Positions 1 to 7,101 of a DNA stretch of 22,841 bases are shown here, piece by piece (positions within the stretch are counted from its first letter, which is position 1; the number at the start of each line of letters is the position of its first letter). The stretch comes from Desulfotomaculum sp. Its GTDB lineage: Bacteria > Bacillota > Desulfotomaculia > Desulfotomaculales > Nap2-2B. The notes beneath the pieces were generated by a model, which saw only the letters and a program-made list of their open reading frames with translations, searched no databases and was not told where the DNA came from. A program made the position numbers and the translations under genes. The stretch lies in contig DMZI01000027.1 in the NCBI GenBank assembly GCA_003485325.1, forward strand, positions 54,183 to 77,023. Reading direction: 5' to 3'.

Positions 1-772
1 GGAGCCATCAAAGTTAACCGACAGGCCGGCCTCCTGCGCCACTATGGAGTTCGGTGTTATACCTGTCGCCAGTATTACCGCCTCTGCCCTGACGGTTGCT
101 CTATTATCCAGTTTGACCGCTTCAACCTTTCCCCGGCCGGTAATCTCACTTGCTTTCGTTCCTGTCATTACTGCAATGCCGTTTGATCTCAGATCGTCTT
201 CCACTGTCCGGCATACCTCGTCATCGAAAGCCTGCCAAAGGCATCTTTGCGCCGCTTCTACCAGGGTAACCTTTTTGCCTGCTTTTTGAAGCTGCTCGGC
301 AAATTCTACGCCTGTGAACCCTCCGCTAATAACAACTACGTCCTGAAGGGTTTTTAACTCCTCAAAAAGATGCGAAGGTAAACTTCGTCCCTGGCGATCG
401 GGAAAACATTTCCCAGGTCGTAACCCTGAATACTTTTTGGTATTACCGGATTTGAACCCACAGCCAGGACCAGTTTGTCATAAGCGATATCTTCACCGTT
501 TCTTAAAGAAACAGTTTTGTTCTCTTTATTGATCCTGACAACCTCGCCGATCATCAGATTAACACCGGCATCGGTGATCATGGCGTCAGGGATCCTATTC
601 TTTAAAGTGTCCAACAAGGTCCCGAAGACATAAGGCACTCCGCCGGGCACCACTCCCGTACCGGTCTTTCTTACCAGCAGTACGATCTTATCTTTATATA
701 TCTTTCTCGAGGTGATTGCTGTAAATATCCCCCCTGCGCTGCCCCCGATGACCAGAACATCAGTTTTTTCAT
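1..772 (-). pseudogene. FAD/NAD(P)-dependent disulfide-oxidoreductase-family protein, two frameshifts, 3' end beyond window
   Basis: Read on the minus strand, three frames join into one flavoprotein. The N-terminal FAD site reads VLVIGGSAGG. The mid section has VVPGGVPYVFGTL and the ATG-like stretch LVLAVGSNPVIP. The second Rossmann fold, VISGGFTGVEFAEQL, is followed by LVE, and then comes ILATGITPN. This is the order of class III pyridine-nucleotide-disulfide oxidoreductases (NADH oxidase/CoA-disulfide-reductase type). The start is probably the ATG at 772, behind GAGGAG. Directly after it a run of six A (764-769) needs a seventh to enter the FAD frame. A second break lies at a run of five (364-368), where one extra base again restores the frame. 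Relatives as I recall them read PCGIPYI; here the Cys is Gly, which may remove a redox Cys. The FAD-frame remnant around 354-653 would be translated alone only as a 99-residue piece. The family is fairly sure; the substrate is unknown. Confidence 0.75.
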
Positions 773-968
773 TTCCATTCTCCTCATCTTAATAAAAAAT
801 TACTTTAAGTATATGTATTCAACAATGCTGTGCCTGCCGGGTGCGCCGTTTTGACGGTTAGGTGGACATCGTTTTGGAACACTTTTTACAGTTCGATTAA
901 ATATATTCTTTTTCTTTTTTTATTCGATAACTTATACCTCTTTAATCATGACAATATTTCATTTATTA

Positions 969-974
969 TATAAT
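969..974 (+). promoter_or_regulatory. Possible promoter for the capA-like gene (-10 TATAAT)
   Basis: A perfect TATAAT lies at 969-974, with a -35-like ATGACA at 948-953. The 15-bp spacer is shorter than ideal. If real, transcription would begin near 981. That would exclude the first ATG at 948 as start and favour the ATG at 1002. The surrounding DNA is AT-rich, so a chance match is possible. Confidence 0.35.
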
Positions 975-1001
975 ACAAAATTATACACTCAGGATTATGA
1001 C

Positions 1002-2324
1002 ATGAGGAAAGCAGAAAATATCCTTTTAATATTTTTATTAACTGCCTGGCCTGTAATTTGTTTTACGGAGTCAACAGACCCAACATTTGAAAAATCAGCA
1101 AAGGAGATTTGTGTATCTGAAAGGGCAATTTTATCTGACGGATCTTATTTTGTACCGCTCGAGGAAATCTGCCGGATGTTTGGTTTAAAGGAAGAAATCA
1201 ATGGAAATGAGGCATCTGTCAAAAATGATAAATACAATATAACTCTAACAAATCTTTCAAAAACCGTCTGGCTTAACGACAAGGTTTTCAGCCTTGGCAA
1301 ACCTGTAACTATGTATGAAAACGAATTTTATGTCCCTTTACGCTCTTTCAGCGAACTTCTCGGAGCAAAAATTAAATACCAGGAACCCGGCAAACCTGTT
1401 TGGGTAATCCTTCCTGACGAAAATAATAACAAAGTCGTGATCAACTTTGCCGGTGATACTGTACTTGCCTGTTCCCTCGAAAATGTTGTCAAAGAAAATT
1501 ATGGCTATCCTTTTGCAAACCTCACCTGTTTTAAAGATTCAGACCTTTCCATGCTCAACCTGGAAAATCCCATTACTGCAAGGGGTACAAAGGTTCCCAA
1601 GAAGTTTAACTTCCGCATGCGCCCTGATTATATAAAAATATTACAGGACGGCGGCGTCGATATTGTCAACCTTGCCAACAATCATACTGGGGACTATGGT
1701 ACTCAGGGCATTGAGGATACTTTAAGATACCTTGACAATGCGGGAATAAAACATGTAGGCGCAGGACTGGATCGGGAGGATGCAAGAAAACCGGTTGTAA
1801 TTGAGATTAAGGGAATAAAGATCGGTTTTTTGGGCTACTACAATAATCCGGATTTTACAGCCGGGACCAACCCGTTCAACGAAAGAATCTTAAAAGAAGA
1901 TATCCGCAATCTCAAAAAGATCGCCAATTACGTAATAGTAAATTTCCACTGGGGTGAAGAAAATGCCGGCCATCCAAAGCCTTATCAAATAACGCTTGCC
2001 CACCTTGCAGTCGATTCGGGCGCTGACTTAATTGTCGGTCATCATCCGCATCTCCTGCAGGGAATAGAAGAATACAAAAACGGCCTTATAGCCTACTCGC
2101 TTGGTAATTTTATTTTTGGAGGGAACAACAGAACCAAATACGACACGGTTCTTTTACAGCTAAACATACAGGACGGCAAGATTTTGCCCTGCCTTGTCCC
2201 GGTATGCGTGAAAAACTGGCAGCCTGCCCTTTTAAACCATCAGGAAGGTGAACAGATTATCGATACTGTTGAAGACCGCTCGAAAGTTTTCTCGCATCCT
2301 TTCATTCAACAGCCGGCAAGATAA
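1002..2324 (+). CDS. Secreted CapA/PgsA-type metallophosphatase-fold protein with copper-amine-oxidase-like N-terminal domain
   Basis: I choose the ATG at 1002 (440 residues) over the in-frame ATG at 948. It has an AGGA 8 bases upstream and begins directly with a signal peptide (MRKAENILLIFLL...). Residues about 35-135 carry the paired FVPL and FYVPLRSFSELLGA motifs of the copper-amine-oxidase N-terminal stalk domain, usually a wall-facing module in Firmicutes. From about residue 148 a CapA-type fold follows: NFAGDTVLA, NLENPIT, NLANNHTGDYG, NFHWGEEN, GHHPHLLQG and SLGNFIFGG. These correspond to the metal-binding and catalytic blocks of calcineurin-like phosphoesterases of the PGA_cap family. 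Known CapA/PgsA proteins act in poly-gamma-glutamate capsule synthesis. No capB/capC-like genes are present here, so the true substrate is open; a cell-envelope role is inferred. The gene appears monocistronic and intact. Confidence 0.85.
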   Translation: MRKAENILLIFLLTAWPVICFTESTDPTFEKSAKEICVSERAILSDGSYFVPLEEICRMFGLKEEINGNEASVKNDKYNITLTNLSKTVWLNDKVFSLGKPVTMYENEFYVPLRSFSELLGAKIKYQEPGKPVWVILPDENNNKVVINFAGDTVLACSLENVVKENYGYPFANLTCFKDSDLSMLNLENPITARGTKVPKKFNFRMRPDYIKILQDGGVDIVNLANNHTGDYGTQGIEDTLRYLDNAGIKHVGAGLDREDARKPVVIEIKGIKIGFLGYYNNPDFTAGTNPFNERILKEDIRNLKKIANYVIVNFHWGEENAGHPKPYQITLAHLAVDSGADLIVGHHPHLLQGIEEYKNGLIAYSLGNFIFGGNNRTKYDTVLLQLNIQDGKILPCLVPVCVKNWQPALLNHQEGEQIIDTVEDRSKVFSHPFIQQPAR

Positions 2325-2417
2325 CAACCGCTTAACATAACCTGATAAAAAAATAACCCCGCAATCTGAACCGGGCTCAGTTCAAATTCAATTTAACAGG
2401 AAGAACATACATTAAAA

Positions 2418-3086
2418 TCACGAATTAATCAATAAACCGATAAATTTCCTCTTGTCGATCAATACCACTGGTTTTTTGTTTATCTTTGAACAATAATCTA
2501 TAAACGCATAGGAACAATCAATATCATCGCTGGCAAATACGGATATTGGTGACATTTTTTTATATATAGTGTCGTACTCTAAATATTGCCATCTGTAACT
2601 ATGATTCGAGTCATGCATAAAAAAATCAACTTCATTAATGTCATTTACGACTCTATTAAAATCATTTTTTGTGCTGATTAAATGAAAATTCCAGTTTGTT
2701 TTTTCTCCATCTTCTAACAACACTCCAACTTTAGAAGAGATATCTATGCTGTGCAAAGATCCGAACCCATTTTTTAAAAGAGCATTTAGAATAAAATAAG
2801 TTGAATGGCCATTTGCAACACCTGTTTCTAAAATCATCTTTGGTTTTCTTATTCTTGTTATCGCATAGAGTAAAAAGCTAGTGCCATCTTCTGCTGCCCA
2901 TTGAATTGGAAACGGTAATGTTCTTCGGTCATATCTTTCTAACAATTGTGTGCTTAAATACTCATATTCCGTTAATAATTCACTTGATAATATGTTATTA
3001 TTAAAAGAGAAATAATCATCTATTATCTTGCTAGGATTAGCATAATTCCTACTAGAACTATTAAGCAATAATTCAACAGATGGCAT
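2418..3086 (-). CDS. Class I SAM-dependent methyltransferase (Methyltransf_24-like)
   Basis: The product is 222 residues. Around residues 83-100 it has the SAM-binding motif I, MILETGVANGHSTYF, then LHSIDIS (acidic residue after strand beta-2), DFFMHDSNHSY (motif IV region) and SVFASDDID. This pattern fits the Methyltransf_24 group, often found in polysaccharide, natural-product or rhamnosyl-methylation loci. There is no signal peptide, so it should be cytosolic. The ATG at 3086 has only a weak purine-rich AAGAAAAG upstream. The gene is strikingly AT-rich compared with the glycosyltransferase and exporter genes (for example 2941-3000 is about 23% GC) and stands alone between a capA-like gene and a truncated R-M locus, which suggests lateral acquisition. 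The methyl acceptor cannot be told from sequence. Confidence 0.7.
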   Translation of the reverse strand: MPSVELLLNSSSRNYANPSKIIDDYFSFNNNILSSELLTEYEYLSTQLLERYDRRTLPFPIQWAAEDGTSFLLYAITRIRKPKMILETGVANGHSTYFILNALLKNGFGSLHSIDISSKVGVLLEDGEKTNWNFHLISTKNDFNRVVNDINEVDFFMHDSNHSYRWQYLEYDTIYKKMSPISVFASDDIDCSYAFIDYCSKINKKPVVLIDKRKFIGLLINS

Positions 3087-3161
3087 AGTTTCTTTTCTTA
3101 TTCCAGATTCAAAGATCTTTAGCCACTAGCGTTGCATAAAACTTTGATCACGATTTCAAGC

Positions 3162-3215
3162 ATAAATTTAGTAAATTTATACATACCAGCACATGCCATA
3201 TATGGTGTATACACC
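3162..3215. repeat. Three adjacent perfect palindromes in AT-rich intergenic DNA
   Basis: Within 54 bp lie a 9-bp inverted repeat around a single G (ATAAATTTA-G-TAAATTTAT, 3162-3180), the palindrome CCATATATGG (3196-3205) and the overlapping palindrome GGTGTATACACC (3204-3215). They sit upstream of the methyltransferase gene (minus) and before the hsdM remnant. They could be operator sites for dimeric regulators or part of a mobile-element edge. I see no T-run that would make them terminators. No other coding content is visible between 3087 and 3331. Confidence 0.45.
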
Positions 3216-3331
3216 CAATAGGTTTCTTTTATCTAATGCAAGAAGAACAACCACTTAAAGGTAGTCCTTATCCACATTTTAACGCAGTATTAAAACTATA
3301 AAACTAACGGGTCGTAAGTTAGATCGTCTAA

Positions 3332-4298
3332 ATGTTCGCTTTCTCTGTCCACGAATTGTTTTACGACTACATCAAAGAGGGCAACACTCTTTCCTGCGAC
3401 CTGTTTAAAGACGATAAGTTTGATTATATCCTGTCCAATCCGCCTTTCGGCAGGGAATGGAAAAACGAGAAAAAAGCTATAGAAGATGAGCAGAAGCTCG
3501 GCTTTGCCGGCAGGTTCGGGCCGGGAGTCCCGGCGATAGGCGACAGCCAGATGCTCTTCTTGCTGACGGCCATTTCCAAGATGAAAGACACAAAAGACGG
3601 CGGCAGCCGCCTGGCTATAATCCACAACGGGTCGCCCCTGTTTACGGGTGACGCCGGGAGTGGTCCCTCGGAAATCCGCAGGTATATTATCGAAAATGAC
3701 CTGCTGGGAAGCCATCGTCGCCCTGCCCAACGATCTTTTCTACAACACCGGCATCGCGACCTATATCTGGGTGCTGTCCAATAAAAAAGCCCCGCACCGC
3801 AAAGGCAAGGTTCAATTGATCAACGCCAACGGGATGTACGAAAAACGCCGGAAGTCGCTGGGCAATAAAAGAAACGATATACCCAGGCATTACATTGACG
3901 AGATCACCAGGATCTACGGCGATTTTAAGGAAAATGAGTTCAGCAAGATATTTGACAATGAGAAATTCGGCTATGCCAAAATAGTGGTTGAGCGGCCGCT
4001 TTTAGGTAAGGACGGCAAGCCTGTCCTGAAAAAAGGAGAAAAACAGCCCGACGTAAGTCTGCGGGATACTGAAAATGTGCCGCTGACCGAGGATATCGGC
4101 ACCTACTTTGCCAGGGAAGTTCTGCCTTTTGCTCCTGATGCCTGGATAGATAAAAATAAAACCAAAATCGGCTATGAGATACCGTTTACCAGGTATTTTT
4201 ATAAATATACTCCACCTAAGCCGTCAAGTGAAATAATGGCGGAAATTTTAGAAATTGAGAAGGAACTGGACGGGGCGCTGAAAGCGGTGTTTGAATAA
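3332..4298 (+). pseudogene. hsdM: Type I restriction-modification DNA methylase (HsdM) remnant, 5'-truncated and frameshifted
   Basis: The first piece has the N6-adenine methylase motif IV, FDYILSNPPFG, at about residues 30-40, then AIGDSQMLFLLTAISKM and SRLAIIHNGSPLFTGDAGSGPSEIR. The next frame carries IVALPNDLFYNTGIATYIW and the usual HsdM C-terminal region, ending EIEKELDGALKAVFE. The frames join at GGG (3706-3708). Removing one G gives DLLEAIVALP and a continuous 321-codon reading, so the gene has one extra base. HsdM is normally about 500 residues. Here the N-terminal helical domain and SAM motif I are missing, and a TAA lies directly before the ATG at 3332, so the 5' part was lost by deletion or rearrangement. 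hsdS follows immediately. No hsdR is in the window. The remnant should be non-functional. Confidence 0.85.
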
Positions 4299-4661
4299 TT
4301 GACCAGGATGATGAAAGACAGCGGTATTGAGTGGATTGGGGAGATTCCGGAGAATTGGGGGACAATAAAAAATAAATACTCTAGCTATATAAAGGGTCGT
4401 ATAGGATGGCAAGGTTTAAAAACGGATGAATTTATAGAAGAGGGACCTCATTTAGTTACTGGAACAGATTTTATTAACGGTTTAGTTAATTGGGAATCTT
4501 GTGTTCATATAACGAAGGAATACCTCCTTGATGGCGCCGCTCTAGCGGCATGGATGTCTATCCTGCTTTTTTGTATAATCTTCTACTTTTCATACTCTAC
4601 CAATGTTTCCTGGCTTCTAATACGGCTTTATTTTATCTCCACCAGATCCTCAACCTTATAG
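4299..4661 (+). pseudogene. hsdS: Type I restriction specificity subunit (HsdS), N-terminal fragment
   Basis: The first codons read MKDSGIEWIGEIPENW, the hallmark N-terminus of type I specificity subunits, followed by IKGRIGWQGLKTDEF and GPHLVTGTDFINGLVNW from the first target-recognition domain. The frame opens at TTG 4299, right after the hsdM stop, but ATG 4308 or 4311 are more likely starts. Homology-like sequence ends near 4521 (HITKE). The remaining codons (LLDGAALAAWMSILL...) look like random translation of unrelated DNA. A normal HsdS has about 400 residues with two recognition domains, so over 80% is missing. A short palindrome, GCCGCT-CT-AGCGGC, lies just after the break near 4540 and may mark the junction. 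Confidence 0.75.
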
Positions 4662-4688
4662 CGTAAATCCTTTTCTTATTTCTTAAAT

Positions 4689-5126
4689 TTAATGACCAAT
4701 CTTATTAACCAACGCTATGTAAAATTCTTCTATACTTTGATTATATCCTTGTCTGCTTTCAATTTTAACACTTTGCCCGTCAGTAAAAATAATTGCTATG
4801 CCTGTTATGTCTACTCTGAGTCCTGCTTTAAGAATAGTGTAATTGCAGCTGATACTGATAATTTTATCCAGGTTAAAAACCTTTACGGAAATCGATTCCT
4901 TTTCGGCGCTTGCTTGTATTAAAAGTTTTTCTGTGAGGAACCAGAAATAACCTGTACGTCCTCTTTTTACCGGTTTCCCAAAGAAATCATAGTCGTCTCC
5001 TATATATCCTACCAGGTCCGGAAACCATGAAATAACATCGTTTATATCGCCGAAATATTCTTTGAGGATTTCTAATAACAGTGGATCACAAATATTTTCC
5101 ATGTTTCTAAGTATTTGTATATTCAC
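4689..5126 (-). CDS. Hypothetical cytosolic protein
   Basis: I do not recognise this protein. A TTG at 5135 would touch its Shine-Dalgarno (AGGAG) directly. The GTG at 5126 has the same AGGAG at a 9-base spacing and is preferred, giving about 145 residues (V/M-NIQILRNMEN...). No signal peptide or membrane segment is visible. The N-terminal half is acidic and aromatic (YFGDINDVISWFPDLVGYIG). The second half alternates hydrophobic and polar residues (KLLIQASAEKESISVKVFNL, then GIAIIFTDGQSVKIES), which suggests a beta-rich, PH-like fold. It sits alone between the hsdS fragment and a broken membrane-protein gene. The reading frame and the ribosome site argue that it is a real gene. Confidence 0.55.
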   Translation of the reverse strand: MNIQILRNMENICDPLLLEILKEYFGDINDVISWFPDLVGYIGDDYDFFGKPVKRGRTGYFWFLTEKLLIQASAEKESISVKVFNLDKIISISCNYTILKAGLRVDITGIAIIFTDGQSVKIESRQGYNQSIEEFYIALVNKIGH

Positions 5127-5359
5127 CGGCGCCAACTCCTGTTGTTTTATTTTTCTAAAAACCGAATTATTGTTTTCGCAGACGGTATCTTCCCGGGCAT
5201 ATACGCTCCAGAAAGCGCTTTTCTATGGGTTAACCAGATTAGAAACATGCTATGCGCATAACAAATACTTCAACGTTTCAGGGTAAAAACCTTTTATTTT
5301 GATTATAGGAAAGGGATTTTATTATGGATTTTTATATTGGCACGATTTTACCCTGGCCC

Positions 5360-6005
5360 TTAACTTGGGCGCCGCAAGGCTGGCATCTTGTAACGGTTCA
5401 CTTCTTCCGATAAACCAGTATCAGGCGGTTTTTGCCCTGCTAGGGGAAACATACGGGGATGATAGAACAACTTTGCAGGAGAAGCGGACTGAGTTTTTAA
5501 AATCAGGTACTCCACCAGGCCGGTACAGGCGCCTATGGGAATGGACAGCAGGAAAAAACGGAAAATGGTTTTCCAGTCAGGCAGGTTGATTAATTCCTTT
5601 AAGTTTAACTCCCGTAAAAAACGTGCAGAAGACAAAGCCCGATAATACAAGAGTATACGGCGGGAAGCAGGTACTGCTGGTCTATAAAAAACCAGGGCAG
5701 CGATGACGTGAACAGGATATACAGGGGAACCAGGCTTAAAGATTCGAGGCAGGTCGTCAACCCGTCCTCTTTTGTCCGGAAGCATAAATATGAATACAGC
5801 GAATTACGACAACAAGGGAAATGGTAATACCATAACCTGCGTTCCGGTAAGCGAAAACATATTCACTGACTGCTATGGCCGCCATAACGGCCAGTATGAC
5901 AAGCGCTGGCTTGATTAGCCGGTTAATTGAAAACTGTTTCCCGGCAGGTGTATTTACGATATTTTCCTGATTCTGGACTGCCTGTTGCCCGGATTGTATA
6001 TCCAT
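5360..6005 (-). pseudogene. Broken membrane protein resembling the N-terminal half of a CPBP/CAAX-type intramembrane protease
   Basis: The ATG at 6005 has GGGAG about 10 bases upstream and begins MDIQSGQQAVQNQEN, followed by a helix (IKPALVILAVMAAIAVSEYV). Three frames must be joined. Adding one base at T4 (5770-5773) continues into LTTCLESLSLVPLYILF and SLPWFFIDQQYLLPAVYS. Adding one base at A6 (5616-5621) continues into LRELNLKELINLPDW and FFLLSIPIGACTGLVEYLIL. With both corrections the reading is 215 codons long. The order of hydrophobic segments and the GLVEYLIL helix recall the leading transmembrane part of CPBP-family proteins, but the catalytic EExxxR and H motifs never appear, so the gene is also 3'-truncated. 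The family assignment is tentative; the frameshift reconstruction is more secure. I see nothing convincing between 5127 and 5359. Confidence 0.5.
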
Positions 6006-6207
6006 ATTATATTTGACTCCCGGTTAAAAATTAGGCGCCTTTCCGCGGGTTTGGCGGGATAATGGCTGTTTTTCTTAAAAGACGTTTCTCCGTCATGTCC
6101 ATGCAGGTTAAATACCAGTATATAGCTGACTTGTTTATAAAAGGTATTTATTCAACTTGCTCACTAAAAAACTTAAAAAAAATATGATAGGGGGCCGATT
6201 ATAAAAG

Positions 6208-6234
6208 GCAAGCCGGCAAACAGCTTGCTTTTTT
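6208..6234 (+). terminator. Rho-independent terminator-like hairpin with no upstream plus-strand gene
   Basis: GCAAGC (6208-6213) pairs with GCTTGC (6223-6228) across a 9-base loop and is followed by six T. It reads as a plus-strand terminator, but the nearest upstream gene is on the minus strand. It may insulate the promoter region of the two-component operon or be left over from a lost gene. The rest of 6006-6327 shows no coding sequence that I can support. Confidence 0.5.
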
Positions 6235-6327
6235 AACAAGGCGCAATAATGAAAGGAATGACTCAAGAAGGAAAAACAGAAACTTTATAGAAAAACTGCT
6301 TCAAAGAAAGATCTTTTCCTCCTTAAA

Positions 6328-6381
6328 TTCAACAATATTTTAGTTTTCATTCAGTATGGTTTCAGTTTCGGGCCGGATAAT
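6328..6381 (+). promoter_or_regulatory. 11-bp-phased TTCAG-like array (4 copies) plus -10, promoter of the response-regulator operon
   Basis: Half-sites start at 6328 (TTCAA), 6339 (TTTAG), 6350 (TTCAG) and 6361 (TTCAG), each exactly 11 bp apart. A GATAAT (6376-6381) begins 15 bp after the start of the last copy. The same geometry occurs at three other promoters in the window. Tandem 11-bp direct repeats reaching into the -35 region are typical of OmpR/PhoB-family regulators, so autoregulation by the downstream regulator is inferred. Confidence 0.65.
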
Positions 6382-6417
6382 ATAGGTATAACAAAACTAC
6401 AGGGTGGTAGATAAGGT

Positions 6418-7101
6418 ATGCAGCCGTTAAAGGGAATTAAAATATTATTGGTGGACGACGAGCCGAACATACTTGAATTTTTGGAGCTTGGTCTGCAAAA
6501 TGAGGGGTTTGAAGTGCGATCCGCGCAAGAAGGGATAACGGCTATCAACCTGATCAAGGATTTCCAGCCGCATGTAGTTATACTTGATGTGATGATGCCC
6601 GGAATGGATGGTTTTGAAGTGTGCCAGCTGATCAAAAAAATGGATAACGTGGCGGTGATTATGCTGACTGCCAGGGATGAAGTGGATGACCGGGTAAAGG
6701 GCCTGACGCTTGGGGCAGACGATTACATGGTTAAGCCGTTTAGTTTTGAGGAACTGTTGGCCAGGATTTACGCCAGGGTCCGGAACCAGTTTCCAAATCT
6801 ATTTGGAGAAGTTGTTTTTGGCCCTTTTCAAATCGACGACCGCCGTAAGGAAATAAAGTATAACAACAGTGTTTTGGAATTATCGCCAACGGAGTACGGC
6901 CTGCTTAGATTCCTGATTCTTAATCACGGGATGGTTTTAAGCAAGGCAATGATTTTAGATAAAGTATGGGGCTATGATTTTGCCGGCGAAGAAAACATTG
7001 TTGAGGTGTATATACGCATCTTAAGAGATAAATTAAACGATAAAAATCATCAGCTGATCCGTACTTTGCGCGGATCGGGGTACAGGGTTGATTTGCCATG
7101 A
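6418..7101 (+). CDS. OmpR/PhoB-family response regulator
   Basis: The product is 227 residues, typical for the family. The N-terminal receiver has the acidic pair D13-D14 (LLVDDEP), phospho-acceptor D57 (VVILDVMMPGMDG), T84 (VIMLTARD) and K106-P107 (DDYMVKPF). After a linker, residues about 130-227 form a winged-helix DNA-binding domain with LELSPTEYGLLRFL, the recognition-helix region ENIVEVYIRILRDKL and the C-terminal wing IRTLRGSGYRV. All catalytic residues are present. The stop overlaps the kinase start (ATGA), a classic co-translated pair. A phased TTCAG array lies at its own promoter and at three further promoters downstream, so it probably autoregulates and directs the neighbouring export and glycosylation operons. 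The signal it answers to is unknown. Confidence 0.95.
   Translation: MQPLKGIKILLVDDEPNILEFLELGLQNEGFEVRSAQEGITAINLIKDFQPHVVILDVMMPGMDGFEVCQLIKKMDNVAVIMLTARDEVDDRVKGLTLGADDYMVKPFSFEELLARIYARVRNQFPNLFGEVVFGPFQIDDRRKEIKYNNSVLELSPTEYGLLRFLILNHGMVLSKAMILDKVWGYDFAGEENIVEVYIRILRDKLNDKNHQLIRTLRGSGYRVDLP

Noticed and set aside
2335..2395. Terminator after the capA-like gene
   Set aside because: Only a 5-bp stem (TGAAC/GTTCA) without a T-run can be found, which is too weak to call.
3706..3708. Programmed ribosomal frameshift in hsdM
   Set aside because: There is no slippery heptamer or following structure that I can see, and the gene lacks its 5' half, so it is decay.
4530..4560. Palindrome GCCGCTCTAGCGGC as an insertion-sequence end
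   Set aside because: No transposase, matching second end or target duplication is visible nearby. It is kept only as a possible breakpoint mark.
5299..5589. 96-codon plus-strand open frame
   Set aside because: It is the shadow of the broken minus-strand membrane-protein gene, whose translation has transmembrane character in the joined frames.
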